From Thermobifida halotolerans (GTDB lineage: Bacteria; Actinomycetota; Actinomycetes; Streptosporangiales; Streptosporangiaceae): 64,000 nucleotides of DNA. The position numbers and the translations under genes are program-made. The notes beneath the pieces are model-generated. The model saw only the letters and a list, made by a program, of their open reading frames with translations. It made no database searches and was not told where the DNA came from. Positions within the stretch are counted from its first letter, which is position 1, and each line of letters opens with the position of its first letter. Location: assembly GCF_003574835.2 (NCBI RefSeq), contig NZ_CP063196.1:2728001-2792000 (forward strand), given 5' to 3'. Shown here piece by piece: positions 19,804 to 28,951 of this stretch.

Positions 19804-21216
19804 TCAGCCGACCGCTCCTTCCATCTGCAGCTCGATGAGCCGGTTCAGTTCCAGCGCGTACTCCATGGGGAGCTCGCGGGCGATGGGCTCGACGAACCCG
19901 CGGACGATCATCGCCATGGCCTCGTCCTCGTCCAGACCGCGGCTCATCAGGTAGAAGAGCTGGTCCTCGCTCACCTTGGAGACGGTGGCCTCGTGGCCCA
20001 TCTCCACGTCGTCCTCGCGGACGTCCACGTACGGGTAGGTGTCGGAGCGGCTGACGGTGTCGATCAGCAGCGCGTCGCACTTGACCGTGGACTTGGAGTG
20101 CTCGGCCCCCTCCTGCACCTGGACCAGGCCGCGGTAGGAGGCGCGGCCCCCGCCGCGGGCCACCGACTTGGAGACGATGGTCGAGGAGGTGTTGGGGGCG
20201 CAGTGCACCATCTTGGAACCGGTGTCCTGGTGCTGGCCCTCGCCCGCGAAGGCGATGGACAGGGTCTCGCCCTTGGCGTGCTCGCCCATCAGGTAGACCG
20301 CCGGGTACTTCATGGTGACCTGGGAGCCGATGTTGCCGTCGACCCACTCCATGGTGGCGCCCTCGTAGGCGACGGCACGCTTGGTCACCAGGTTGTAGAC
20401 GTTGTTCGACCAGTTCTGGATGGTCGTGTAGCGGCAGCGGGCGTTCTTCTTGACGATGATCTCGACGACCGCCGAGTGCAGCGAGTCCGACTTGTAGATC
20501 GGCGCGGTGCAGCCCTCGACGTAGTGGACGTAGGCGCCCTCGTCGACGATGATGAGCGTCCGCTCGAACTGGCCCATGTTCTCGGTGTTGATCCGGAAGT
20601 AGGCCTGCAGCGGGATCTCCACGTGCACGTTCTTGGGCACGTAGATGAAGGAGCCGCCGCTCCACACCGCGGTGTTGAGCGCGGCGAACTTGTTGTCGCC
20701 GGGTGGGATGACCGTGCCGAAGTACTCCTTGAACAGCTCGGGGTGCTCCCGCAGCGCGGTGTCGGTGTCCAGGAAGACGACGCCCTGGGACTCCAGGTCC
20801 TCGCGGATCTGGTGGTAGACGACCTCGGACTCGTACTGCGCGGCGACCCCGGCGACCAGGCGCTGCTTCTCGGCCTCGGGGATGCCCAGCTTGTCGTAGG
20901 TGCGGCGGATGTCCTCGGGCAGGTCCTCCCAGGAGGCGGCCTGCTTCTCGGTGGACCGCACGAAGTACTTGATGTTGTCGAAGTCGATCTTCGACAGGTC
21001 GGCGCCCCAGGTGGGCAGCGGCTTCTTGGTGAACAGGCGGAGCGCCTTGAGGCGCAGGTCCCGCATCCACTCCGGCTCGTTCTTCTTGGCCGAGATGTCG
21101 CGGACGACCTCCTCGTCGAGACCGCGGCGCGCCGAGGCGCCGGCCACGTCGGGGTCGGCCCAGCCGTACTCGTAGGTGCCGAGCCCTTCGAGCTCGGGGT
21201 GCGCGGTAGACGTCAT
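19804..21216 (-). CDS. sufB: Fe-S assembly scaffold SufB
   Basis: A 470-residue core scaffold on which the cluster is built. Typical blocks include [22 protein letters not shown] (66-87), [24 protein letters not shown] and the C-terminal [22 protein letters not shown]. Cysteines in CTAPIY and CRYTTIQNW lie in the cluster region. ATG 21216 overlaps the sufR TAA (TAATG), so the two are translationally coupled. Confidence 0.96.
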   Translation of the reverse strand: MTSTAHPELEGLGTYEYGWADPDVAGASARRGLDEEVVRDISAKKNEPEWMRDLRLKALRLFTKKPLPTWGADLSKIDFDNIKYFVRSTEKQAASWEDLPEDIRRTYDKLGIPEAEKQRLVAGVAAQYESEVVYHQIREDLESQGVVFLDTDTALREHPELFKEYFGTVIPPGDNKFAALNTAVWSGGSFIYVPKNVHVEIPLQAYFRINTENMGQFERTLIIVDEGAYVHYVEGCTAPIYKSDSLHSAVVEIIVKKNARCRYTTIQNWSNNVYNLVTKRAVAYEGATMEWVDGNIGSQVTMKYPAVYLMGEHAKGETLSIAFAGEGQHQDTGSKMVHCAPNTSSTIVSKSVARGGGRASYRGLVQVQEGAEHSKSTVKCDALLIDTVSRSDTYPYVDVREDDVEMGHEATVSKVSEDQLFYLMSRGLDEDEAMAMIVRGFVEPIARELPMEYALELNRLIELQMEGAVG

Positions 21217-22019
21217 TACGCGGATCCTCCTGGACGAGACGTCCTGTCGTGGCGTTGTGTGTCCGTGTCCCGCTGGGTGCGGGTCTCGGCGGTCAGGGAG
21301 CCGATGTCGCGGGGGCTGACGTGGGTGGTGCAGACGCCGTCGCCGTGCGCGATGGTGGCCAGGCGGCGCACCGGGGTGCCCAGCAGCCGGGCGAAGGCCT
21401 CGACCTCGGCGTCGCACAGTTCGGGGAACTCCGCCGCCACGTGGGCGACCGGGCAGTGGTGCTGGCACAACTGCTCTCCCCCGGCCGGCGCCCCGCCCGC
21501 CGAGGCGGCGTAGCCGTCGTTGGACAGCGCGTCGGCGAGCAACCGGACCCGCTGCTGCGGGGGCGCGGCGGCGAGCACGGAGCGGTACCGGCGTTCGAGG
21601 TCGGCCACCTGGCGTCGTGCGAACTCGGCGACGGCCTGCGGTCCCGCCTTCTCGGCGAGGAACCGCAGCGCGCTGGCTGCGAGGTCGTCGTAGCCGTGCA
21701 CGAACGCGTCGCGGCCGGCCCCGGTGATCGCGAAGACACGGGCGGGCCTGCCCCTGCGGCGGCGTCCGACGGGTCGGGCGTCGCGGGCCTCGACCATGCC
21801 CTCGCTCATCAGGTTGTCAAGGTGGCGGCGGATGGCCGCCGGCGTCAGCCCGAGCCGCTCGCCCAACGCGGACGCCGTGATCGGACCATGTTCGAGTATG
21901 AGTCGGGCGACCCGTGCCCGGGTGCCGGTCTCGGCGCCCAGATCGTGGCCAGCGGGTGTCCGGGACGCGCCGGTTCTGGCCGTCCCCTCCACACACTGTT
22001 TCCCGCCCATGTTTTTCAC
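21216..22019 (-). CDS. sufR: Fe-S-sensing repressor SufR
   Basis: A 267-residue regulator. The N-terminal winged helix ([33 protein letters not shown], about 34-66) matches the DeoR/ArsR-like DNA-binding part. The C-terminal half has Cys185, Cys189, Cys202 (LCQHHCP...PELC) and Cys220 (GDGVC), the cluster-ligating group of SufR. It heads the suf operon and most likely autoregulates it according to Fe-S status. Start is uncertain: GTG 22019, ATG 22010 or GTG 21992. Confidence 0.9.
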   Translation of the reverse strand: MKNMGGKQCVEGTARTGASRTPAGHDLGAETGTRARVARLILEHGPITASALGERLGLTPAAIRRHLDNLMSEGMVEARDARPVGRRRRGRPARVFAITGAGRDAFVHGYDDLAASALRFLAEKAGPQAVAEFARRQVADLERRYRSVLAAAPPQQRVRLLADALSNDGYAASAGGAPAGGEQLCQHHCPVAHVAAEFPELCDAEVEAFARLLGTPVRRLATIAHGDGVCTTHVSPRDIGSLTAETRTQRDTDTQRHDRTSRPGGSA

Positions 22020-22079
22020 AACATCAGTGTGGCCTAATTACATCCCGATGGGCAAACTGTGTCGAGTGCCATAGGACAC

Positions 22080-22098
22080 ACAACTTAGCCTTGCCTAA
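22080..22098 (-). promoter_or_regulatory. Iron-box-like (IdeR/DtxR/DmdR) site upstream of sufR
   Basis: On the minus strand TTAGGCAAGGCTAAG heads a 19-bp stretch matching 13 of 19 positions of the classical iron box TTAGGTTAGGCTAACCTAA, with the left half nearly exact. It is about 60 nt before the sufR start. It suggests iron control of suf in addition to SufR; binding is not shown. Confidence 0.5.
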
Positions 22099-22277
22099 CA
22101 GGGATTTCTCCCCCGGTCCGCCGTCGAAGCCGGGGAAGGCCCGCCCCCGCTCCCTCCGGCCTCCCACCGAGCGGAAATCCTGTCTCACTCTCTGAGACAA
22201 CCGGTGCGTCTCCGGAGCCCCGGGGCCCCCACCGGCCCCGTGCGCCCCCTGCGTGCCCCCACCGTAGACTCTTCGTC

Positions 22278-23207
22278 ATGGACACCGCTGCGGTCGAGGT
22301 CACCGACCTGGTCAAGCGCTACGGCGCCGTCACCGCCGTGGCCGGCCTGTCGTTCACGGCCGCCCGGGGAGCGGTGACGGCGCTGCTCGGCCCCAACGGC
22401 GCGGGCAAGACCTCGACGATCGAGATCTGCGAGGGGTTCCGCCGCGCCGACGCGGGCCGCGTCCGCGTCCTCGGCCTCGACCCGCTGCGCGACGCCCACA
22501 CGCTCAAACCCCGGGTCGGCGTCATGCCGCAGAGCGGCGGGGTACCCACCGGCGCCCGCGCGGGCGAGTGGCTGCGCCTGATGGCCGCCTTCCACGCCAA
22601 CCCGGTCCCGCCCGAGACCCTGCTGGAGCGGCTCGGCCTGTCCTCCGCGGCGCGCACCCCCTTCCGGCGGCTGTCGGGAGGCCAGCAGCAGCGCCTGTCC
22701 CTGGCCGCCGCCGTCATCGGCCGCCCCGAGCTGGTGTTCCTGGACGAGCCCACGGCGGGACTGGACCCGCAGGCCCGCATCGCCGCCTGGGAACTGGTCG
22801 CCGAGCTGCGCGCGGCGGGCGTGGGCGTGGTGCTGACCACGCACTACATGGAGGAGGCCGAACGGCTGTCCGACCACGTGGTGATCATCGACCACGGCCG
22901 GGTGGTCGCCGACGGCCCCACCGCCGACCTCACCCGCGGCGGACAGGAACTGCGGTTCCGCGCCGGCGCCGGGCTGGACGTGTCCGACCTCGCCGCGGCG
23001 CTGCCGGCGGGCTGCGCCGTCACCGAGCACCCCGGCGGCCACTACACGGTGGCCTGCGCCGGTCCGACCGAGCTCGGACCGGGGCTGGTGGCGACCGTGA
23101 CCACCTGGTGCGCCGCCAACGCCGTCATGCCCGAGGACCTGCGCGTGCACCGGCGCACCCTCGAAGACGTCTTCCTCGAACTCACCGGCCGGGACCTGCG
23201 CGACTGA
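22278..23207 (+). CDS. ABC transporter ATP-binding protein
   Basis: A 309-residue ATPase of an ABC-2 type exporter. Walker A GPNGAGKT near 40, signature RLSGGQQQRLSL near 138, Walker B ELVFLDEPTAGLDPQ near 158, and the H-loop in TTHYMEEAE. The C-terminal ~80 residues form the accessory region common in drug/antibiotic exporters. Its stop overlaps the permease ATG by one base. Cargo unknown; export of a drug, lipid or heme-pathway compound is possible. Confidence 0.9.
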   Translation: MDTAAVEVTDLVKRYGAVTAVAGLSFTAARGAVTALLGPNGAGKTSTIEICEGFRRADAGRVRVLGLDPLRDAHTLKPRVGVMPQSGGVPTGARAGEWLRLMAAFHANPVPPETLLERLGLSSAARTPFRRLSGGQQQRLSLAAAVIGRPELVFLDEPTAGLDPQARIAAWELVAELRAAGVGVVLTTHYMEEAERLSDHVVIIDHGRVVADGPTADLTRGGQELRFRAGAGLDVSDLAAALPAGCAVTEHPGGHYTVACAGPTELGPGLVATVTTWCAANAVMPEDLRVHRRTLEDVFLELTGRDLRD

Positions 23208-24004
23208 TGCCCTCCTCCACCTCCTCCACCGCTCCCATCGACTTCACCCCCAACCCGGGGTCGGCTCCCGCCTGGCGCCGGATCTCGGCCCAGGCCGGAC
23301 TGGAGCTGCGGCTGCTGCTGCGCAACGGCGAGCAGCTTCTGCTGACCCTCGTCATCCCGGTGCTGCTGCTGGTCGGCTTCAGCGTCACCTCGCTGCTGGA
23401 CCTGGGCGAGCGCTCCCGGGTGGACTTCCTGACCCCGGGCGTGCTCGCGCTGGCGACGATGTCCACCGCGTTCACCGGGCAGGCCATCGGTACCGGCTTC
23501 GAGCGCCGCTACGGGGTCCTCAAGCGCCTGGGCGCCACCCCCCTGTCGCGGCTGGGGCTGCTGGCCGCCAAGACCCTGGCGGTGCTGGCGGTCCAACTCC
23601 TGCAGGTGTCGGTCATCTGCGCGGTGGCGCTGGCGCTGGGCTGGGACCCGCGGGGCGGCGCGGGCGGCGTGCTGTCGGCGGTGGTCCTGGTGGTCCTGGC
23701 CACCGCCGCGTTCAGCTCCTTCGCCCTGCTCATGGCGGGCACGCTGCGCGCCGAGGCCACCCTGGCCGCCGCCAACCTGGTCTACGTGGTGCTCCTGGGC
23801 CTGGGCGGGGTGGTCTTCCCCGTCGACCGCTTCCCCGCGGCGGCGCTGCCCCTCATCGAGGCCCTGCCCATCACCGCCCTGTCGTCGGGCCTGCGCGCGG
23901 TGCTGGCCGACGGCGCGACCCTCCCGGTCGGCTCCGTGCTCGTCCTGCTCGCCTGGACCGGGGTCGGCGCGGCGCTGGCGGGCCGGTTCTTCCGCTGGGA
24001 GTGA
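23207..24004 (+). CDS. ABC-2 type transporter permease
   Basis: A 265-residue permease with about six membrane segments (LLLTLVIPVLLLVGFSV, VLALATMSTAFTGQAIG, LAAKTLAVLAVQLLQVSVICAVAL, VLSAVVLVVLATAAFSSFALL, ANLVYVVLLGLGGVVFP, VLVLLAWTGVGAALAG). The GTGFERRYGVLKRLGATPLSR loop is typical of ABC-2 permeases. ATG 23207 overlaps the ATPase stop. The two form an exporter. Confidence 0.88.
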   Translation: MPSSTSSTAPIDFTPNPGSAPAWRRISAQAGLELRLLLRNGEQLLLTLVIPVLLLVGFSVTSLLDLGERSRVDFLTPGVLALATMSTAFTGQAIGTGFERRYGVLKRLGATPLSRLGLLAAKTLAVLAVQLLQVSVICAVALALGWDPRGGAGGVLSAVVLVVLATAAFSSFALLMAGTLRAEATLAAANLVYVVLLGLGGVVFPVDRFPAAALPLIEALPITALSSGLRAVLADGATLPVGSVLVLLAWTGVGAALAGRFFRWE

Positions 24005-24068
24005 CCGCCGACTCTCCGGCAGGCCCCGCCGCACCGCGGGACCTGCCCGTGCCGCCTAGAATCCCCGC

Positions 24069-24392
24069 GTGGAATTCCTCGGCGTCCCCTGGTTCGTTCT
24101 GGTGCGCCACCTCGGACCGCCGCTGGTGCTGCTGGGTGTCGGCGCGGCGCTGGTGCGGTGGCGCAGACCGGCGCGCACCGGTCTGGTCGTCGCCGCGCTG
24201 TGCGTGAACCTGCTGGCCGCGGCGCTGCCCTTCCTGTGGATCGCCTTCCAGGCGGCCACCGGACTGGCCAACCGGAGCGCCGCCGGGCTCGTCATGACCG
24301 GGTTGCAGCCGCTGGTGTTCTTCACCGCCTGGATGCTGCTGCTGGTGGCGGCCGTGGCACGGCCGCCGACCGTGGGACACCCGCACCGGTGA
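24069..24392 (+). CDS. Small membrane protein, 107 aa
   Basis: Three hydrophobic segments: about 8-27 (VLVRHLGPPLVLLGVGAALV), 36-58 (TGLVVAALCVNLLAAALPFLWIA) and 75-97 (MTGLQPLVFFTAWMLLLVAAVAR). No family recognised. It follows the ABC permease after 64 nt and may be co-transcribed with it. The GTG start at 24069 lacks an obvious strong ribosome binding site. A strong hairpin terminates the unit. Confidence 0.65.
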   Translation: MEFLGVPWFVLVRHLGPPLVLLGVGAALVRWRRPARTGLVVAALCVNLLAAALPFLWIAFQAATGLANRSAAGLVMTGLQPLVFFTAWMLLLVAAVARPPTVGHPHR

Positions 24393-24395
24393 GGG

Positions 24396-24429
24396 GGCGT
24401 GCCCGCCCCGCGCGGGGCGGGCACGCCCG
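24396..24429. terminator. Bidirectional terminator between the ABC unit and arcB
   Basis: Perfect 15-bp arms GGGCGTGCCCGCCCC and GGGGCGGGCACGCCC around GCGC, between two convergent genes. Confidence 0.72.
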
Positions 24430-24435
24430 GGGGGC

Positions 24436-25440
24436 TCAGCCGCCCAGGGTGGCGACCATGAGCGCCTTGATGGTGTGCATCCGGTTCTCCGCCTGGTCGA
24501 AGACGACGGAGGCGGGCGACTCGAACACCTCGTCGGTGACCTCCAGCGCGCTCAGCCCGGTGCGGGCGTGCAGGTCGCGGGCGACCTGGGTGCCCAGGTC
24601 GTGGAAGGCGGGCAGGCAGTGCAGGAACTTGACGTCGGGGTTGCCGGTGGCCTTGAGCGCCTCGGCGTTGACCTGGTAGGGCAGCAACTGCCGGATGCGC
24701 TCCTCCCACACCTCGGCGGGCTCGCCCATCGACACCCACACGTCGGTGTAGACGAAGTCGGCTCCGGCCAGGCCCTCGGCGACGTCCTCGGTGAAGGTGA
24801 CGCGGGCGCCGGTGGTCTCCGCGATCGAGCGGGCGGGCGCGGCCACGGTCTCCTCGTCGGGCCACAGTTCGCGGGGGGCGACCATGCGCACGTCCACGCC
24901 GAGCATGGCGCCGGTGACGGTGAGGGAGTTGCCGAGATTGTTGCGGGCGTCGCCCATGTAGGCCAGGGTGACCTCGCCCAGCGGCTTGTCGGTGTGCTCG
25001 GTGACGGTGAGGAAGTCGGCGAGCATCTGGGTGGGGTGCCACTCGTCGGTGAGGCCGTTCCACACCGGCACTCCCGCGTACTCGGCCAACTCCTCCACCA
25101 GGGACTGCTCCGAGCCCCGGTACTCGATGCCGTCGAACATCCGCCCCAGGACCCGGGCGGTGTCCCTGATGGACTCCTTGTGGCCGATCTGCGAGCCCGC
25201 CGGGTCCAGGTAGGTGACGTGGGCGCCCTGGTCGTGGGCGGCCACCTCGAAGGCACACCGGGTGCGGGTGGAGGTCTTCTCGAAGATCAGGGCGATGTTC
25301 CTGCCGAGCAGCCGCGGCTGCTCGGTGCCCGCGTACTTGGCGGCCTTCAGGTCGGCTGCCAGCCTGATCAGGAACAGCAGTTCCCGGGGGGTGAAGTCGA
25401 GTTCCTTGACGAAACTGCGGTTGCGCAGGTTGAACGCCAT
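24436..25440 (-). CDS. arcB: Ornithine carbamoyltransferase, catabolic type
   Basis: A 334-residue transcarbamylase. Carbamoyl-phosphate motif [16 protein letters not shown] near 55-70, [12 protein letters not shown] near 148, and the ornithine-side HCLPAF near 275 are intact. The length and the N-terminus [10 protein letters not shown] resemble catabolic ArcB of the arginine deiminase pathway rather than the shorter anabolic ArgF, and arginine deiminase lies just upstream. The reaction likely runs from citrulline and phosphate to ornithine and carbamoyl phosphate. No carbamate kinase (arcC) or arcD antiporter gene is seen nearby. ArgF remains the alternative name. Confidence 0.88.
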   Translation of the reverse strand: MAFNLRNRSFVKELDFTPRELLFLIRLAADLKAAKYAGTEQPRLLGRNIALIFEKTSTRTRCAFEVAAHDQGAHVTYLDPAGSQIGHKESIRDTARVLGRMFDGIEYRGSEQSLVEELAEYAGVPVWNGLTDEWHPTQMLADFLTVTEHTDKPLGEVTLAYMGDARNNLGNSLTVTGAMLGVDVRMVAPRELWPDEETVAAPARSIAETTGARVTFTEDVAEGLAGADFVYTDVWVSMGEPAEVWEERIRQLLPYQVNAEALKATGNPDVKFLHCLPAFHDLGTQVARDLHARTGLSALEVTDEVFESPASVVFDQAENRMHTIKALMVATLGG

Positions 25441-25496
25441 CGCGGCAGGCTCTCCTCTGTCCGTCACGTCAACATGTCTGGAAAGGTATACATATT

Positions 25497-25514
25497 AGCG
25501 AATAGGCATTCAAG
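25497..25514 (-). promoter_or_regulatory. ARG-box-like operator upstream of arcB
   Basis: On the minus strand CTTGAATGCCTATTCGCT matches the ArgR consensus (TGAAT-4 nt-ATTCA) at nine of the ten arm positions. It lies 57 nt before the arcB ATG in an unusually AT-rich 92-bp gap between arcA and arcB. It suggests ArgR and arginine control of arcB; the binder is inferred. Confidence 0.6.
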
Positions 25515-25532
25515 TACTTTTCCGGTCCCCGC

Positions 25533-26753
25533 TCAGGCGTCCCGCTCCACCGGACAGGTCATGCAGTGCGGACCGCCGCGTCCGCGCCCCAGTTCGTTGC
25601 CCGGGGTGGTGATGACCTCGATCCCGTTGGCGCGCAGGTAGGCGTTGGAGGAGACGTTGCGCTCGTAGGCCAGGACCACGCCGGGCTCCAGCGCGAAGAC
25701 GTTGCAGCCGTCGTCCCACTGCTCGCGCTCGGAGGAGAAGACGTCCTGGGTGGGGGTGAGCACCCGGATGTCGTCGACCCCCGCCGCGGCGGCGATGGCC
25801 CGGTGCATGTCCTCGGGCGGATGGTCGGTGATCTTCAGCTCCTTGTCGCTGTCACCCGGCTCGATCGTGTAGGAGGGCAGCATGCCCAGTCCCGCGTACT
25901 TGGTGAAGACGCCGTAGTCCACGTTGGTCATGACGGTGTCCAGGTGCATGGTGGAGCGCGCCTTGGGCATCCAGATGCCCAGGATGCGCCGGGCGCCGCC
26001 GCGGGCGAACAGCTCCCGCGCGAGCAGTTCCACCGCCTGGGGGCGGGTGCGCTCGCTCAGCCCCACCAGCACCGAGCCGTCGCCGACCGGCATCACGTCG
26101 CCGCCCTCGATGGTGGCGGGCGCCCAGGCCACCCCCGGGTTCCACACCTGGAAGTCGGCGTCGGCGAACAGCGGGTGCCACCGGTAGACGGCCTCGTACA
26201 GCGTGGTCTCGCGCATGCGGGCGCGCTTGCGCATGACGTTGATGGACACCCCGCCGTAGATCCAGCAGGAGGTGTCGCGGGTGAAGATGAGGTTGGGCAG
26301 CGGCGGCAGCACGAACGCGTCCAGGTCGAGGGTGTGGAACCACACCGACCGGGGTTCGGGCACCCGGTCCAGCAGCTCCCGCTTGGTGATGCCGCCGACG
26401 AGGAAACGGCGCAGCTGGGCGGCGTCCATCGCGTCGAGGCAGTCGCGGATGGCGTCCAGGGCCATGGGGCCGTAGAAGCGCTCGTCCAGCACGTGGTCGA
26501 GGATGGAGGACTCGGCCTCGGGGAGGTGAAGGATCTCCTCCAGCAGTTCCCCGAAGACGTGCACGGCCACTCCGCGGTCGCGCAGGTGCGCGACGAACAG
26601 GTCGTGCTCCTCGCGGGCGCGCTCCACCCACAGCACGTCGTCGAAGAGGAGGGCGTCCTTGTTGCTGGGGGTCAGGCGCTGCAGTTCCAGGTCGGGCCGG
26701 TGCACGATGACCCGGCGCAGGCGGCCGACCTCGGAGTTGACGGAAAAGGCCAC
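25533..26753 (-). CDS. arcA: Arginine deiminase
   Basis: A 406-residue enzyme converting arginine to citrulline and ammonia. The catalytic cysteine is in GGPHCMTCP near the C-terminus (about 398). Other active-site blocks are [14 protein letters not shown] near 170, [17 protein letters not shown] near 230 and [13 protein letters not shown] near 284. GTG 26753 ([12 protein letters not shown]) follows GAGGAG. With arcB downstream it gives the first two steps of the arginine deiminase pathway, which yields ATP only if a carbamate kinase exists elsewhere. Confidence 0.95.
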   Translation of the reverse strand: MAFSVNSEVGRLRRVIVHRPDLELQRLTPSNKDALLFDDVLWVERAREEHDLFVAHLRDRGVAVHVFGELLEEILHLPEAESSILDHVLDERFYGPMALDAIRDCLDAMDAAQLRRFLVGGITKRELLDRVPEPRSVWFHTLDLDAFVLPPLPNLIFTRDTSCWIYGGVSINVMRKRARMRETTLYEAVYRWHPLFADADFQVWNPGVAWAPATIEGGDVMPVGDGSVLVGLSERTRPQAVELLARELFARGGARRILGIWMPKARSTMHLDTVMTNVDYGVFTKYAGLGMLPSYTIEPGDSDKELKITDHPPEDMHRAIAAAAGVDDIRVLTPTQDVFSSEREQWDDGCNVFALEPGVVLAYERNVSSNAYLRANGIEVITTPGNELGRGRGGPHCMTCPVERDA

Positions 26754-26889
26754 GGCTTGCTCCTCACTGTCTCGACCGACCCGTGGGCGTGCCGGAGCGC
26801 ACGGCGCGATTCGACCACGCCCGGAGGCTTTCCCGCCAGCCTCTCCCCTTACTCCCGCCCCGCCCACCCCGCCTTCATAGGATGATCCG

Positions 26890-27792
26890 GTGAGCAGCGA
26901 TTCCCTTCGGCGGTCCGTGGCGGGGCCGCTCTCCCGCGCCGCGACGCTGACCCGTGCCGCGGGCGCCGCCGTGCCGCCGACCTGGCTGGTCGGAATCAGC
27001 ATCCTGTCGGTGCAGCTCGGCGCGGGCGTGGCCAAGAACCTGTTCGCGGTCCTGCCGCCCAGCGCCGTGGTGTGGCTGCGCCTGCTCAGCTCGGCCCTGG
27101 TGCTGCTGGCGCTCGCCCGGCCCGCACCGCGCGGCCACACCCGCTCCGACTGGCTGGTGGCCGCCGGTCTCGGGGTGGCGCTGGCGACGATGAACTACGC
27201 CATCTACGAGTCGTTCGCGCGCATTCCGCTGGGCGTGGCGGTGACCATCGAGTTCCTGGGGCCGCTGGCGGTGGCGGTCGCGGGGTCGCGCCGCTGGAGT
27301 GACCTGGTGTGGGTGGCGCTCGCCGGAACGGGGGTGGCGCTGCTGGGCCGGGGCGAGGGCGGCGTGGATCTCGCCGGTGTGGCGTTCGCGCTGCTGGCCG
27401 CCGCGGCGTGGGCGGCCTACATCCTGCTCAGCGCGGCCACCGGCCGCCGCTTCCCCGGCACCTCGGGGCTGACGGTGGCCAGCGCGGTCGGCGTGCTGCT
27501 GGTCGCGCCGGTCGGGATCGGCCAGGGCGGCACGGCCCTGCTGCGGCCGGAGGTGCTACTGGTCGGGCTCGCCGTGGGGCTGCTGTCGTCGGTGGTCCCC
27601 TACTCCCTGGAGATGCGGGCGCTGCGCCGGATTCCGCCGCGGGTGTTCGGCATCCTGATGAGCCTGGAGCCGGCCGCCGCCGCGCTGGTGGGCATGGTGG
27701 TGCTGGGCGAGTTCCTCACCGTCGCCCAGTGGGCGGCGGTGGCCTGCGTGGTCGCCGCCAGCGTGGGCGCGACCCGCTCCGCGCGGACCTGA
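26890..27792 (+). CDS. EamA-family (DMT superfamily) transporter
   Basis: A 300-residue membrane protein with about ten hydrophobic segments arranged as two EamA halves (about 25-145 and 155-295). Characteristic stretches are [17 protein letters not shown] at the end of half one and [24 protein letters not shown] in half two, as in RhtA/YdcZ-like exporters. It is divergent from arcA with only 136 bp between them. Export of amino acids or related metabolites is typical of the group; a link to arginine catabolism is speculative. Confidence 0.85.
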   Translation: MSSDSLRRSVAGPLSRAATLTRAAGAAVPPTWLVGISILSVQLGAGVAKNLFAVLPPSAVVWLRLLSSALVLLALARPAPRGHTRSDWLVAAGLGVALATMNYAIYESFARIPLGVAVTIEFLGPLAVAVAGSRRWSDLVWVALAGTGVALLGRGEGGVDLAGVAFALLAAAAWAAYILLSAATGRRFPGTSGLTVASAVGVLLVAPVGIGQGGTALLRPEVLLVGLAVGLLSSVVPYSLEMRALRRIPPRVFGILMSLEPAAAALVGMVVLGEFLTVAQWAAVACVVAASVGATRSART

Positions 27793-27889
27793 GCCCGCCC
27801 GGCCCCTGCGAAGGGTCCGTGTCGTCGCAGTTCACCGCAGGCACGGACCCCGAAGGGAACTCCCGCGCCCCTCTACTACGATCTGTCGT

Positions 27890-28951
27890 ATGACAGCCTC
27901 TCCCCGATCTGTCGCGTTCGCGGCGGACGACATCGTGATCCTGAACCTGCCGCTGTGGGCCTGGCAGGTGGCGTTCTGCGTCGTCGGGGTGGCGGCGCTG
28001 GTGCTGCTGGCCCGCACGATCTGGCATCCCACGACCTCGTCGCTGCGCTGGTGGGCGCTGGGCAACGTCGTCGTCAACGCCGGAATCGCGGTGACCGGCG
28101 CGACGGTGCGCGTCACCTCCTCGGGGCTGGGCTGCTCGGAGTGGCCCAGGTGCACCCCGGAGAGCTTCGTGCCGGTGGGCACCCACCACTCGGCGTTCAA
28201 CGCGACCATCGAGTTCGGCAACCGGACGCTGACGTTCCTGGTGCTGGCCGTCGGGGTGATCGTGCTCGTGGCGACGCTGCGCCTGCGGCCCCGCAGGCGC
28301 GACCTGACGGTCATGGCCGCCCTGGTGCCGGTCGGGGTGCTGGGCCAGGCGGTCGTCGGCGGCATCACGGTCTGGAGCGACCTGCACCCGGCCTCGGTGG
28401 GCGCGCACTTCGTGCTGTCGGTCCTCGTGGTGGTCGTCACCATGGCCTACTACGTGCGCTGTCGCGAACCCCGGGGGGACCTGCGCCCCACCGTGGGGCC
28501 GCGGCTGCGGACGGCGGTCGCCGCTCTGGTCCCGGTGGGGCTCGTGCTGATCGTGGCCGGTGTCGTGGTCACCGGCACCGGCCCGCACGGCGGGGACGCC
28601 GCCGCCCCGCGCTGGGACTTCCCGTTGGAGGCGGTGACCCGCGTCCACTCGGCCCTGGCGTGGCTGACGACCGCGCTGGCCGTGGCCGTGCTCGTCGCGG
28701 CGGTCCGCACCGGCGCGCCACGCCTGGTGCGTGTCCAGGCGTGGCTGCTGGTCGCCGTGGTGTTCGCCCAGGGCGGGCTGGGCTACGTGCAGTACCTGCT
28801 GGGCCTGCCCGCCTGGCTGGTGGTGCTGCACGTGCTGGGGGCGCTGCTGACGTGGACGGCGATCCTGCGGCTGTACTTCGCCACCGCCGAACGCGTCACG
28901 GTCCCCACCGGGGCGGCTGCTGCTGCGGCGGTCCCTGCCGCCAGTCGGTAG
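27890..28951 (+). CDS. ctaA: Heme A synthase (COX15/CtaA family)
   Basis: A 353-residue membrane enzyme with eight hydrophobic segments that oxidises heme O to heme A for cytochrome aa3. Conserved blocks include VTGATVRVTSSGLGCSEWPRC (Cys pair region), HSAFNATIEFGNRT (His, Glu-Asn), GGITVWSDLHPASVGAHF, and in the second half VTRVHSALAW and LHVLGALLTW with the heme-ligand histidines. The 3' 56 bp overlap the convergent prsW-like gene. ctaB, the preceding step, lies about 10 kb away. Confidence 0.92.
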   Translation: MTASPRSVAFAADDIVILNLPLWAWQVAFCVVGVAALVLLARTIWHPTTSSLRWWALGNVVVNAGIAVTGATVRVTSSGLGCSEWPRCTPESFVPVGTHHSAFNATIEFGNRTLTFLVLAVGVIVLVATLRLRPRRRDLTVMAALVPVGVLGQAVVGGITVWSDLHPASVGAHFVLSVLVVVVTMAYYVRCREPRGDLRPTVGPRLRTAVAALVPVGLVLIVAGVVVTGTGPHGGDAAAPRWDFPLEAVTRVHSALAWLTTALAVAVLVAAVRTGAPRLVRVQAWLLVAVVFAQGGLGYVQYLLGLPAWLVVLHVLGALLTWTAILRLYFATAERVTVPTGAAAAAAVPAASR

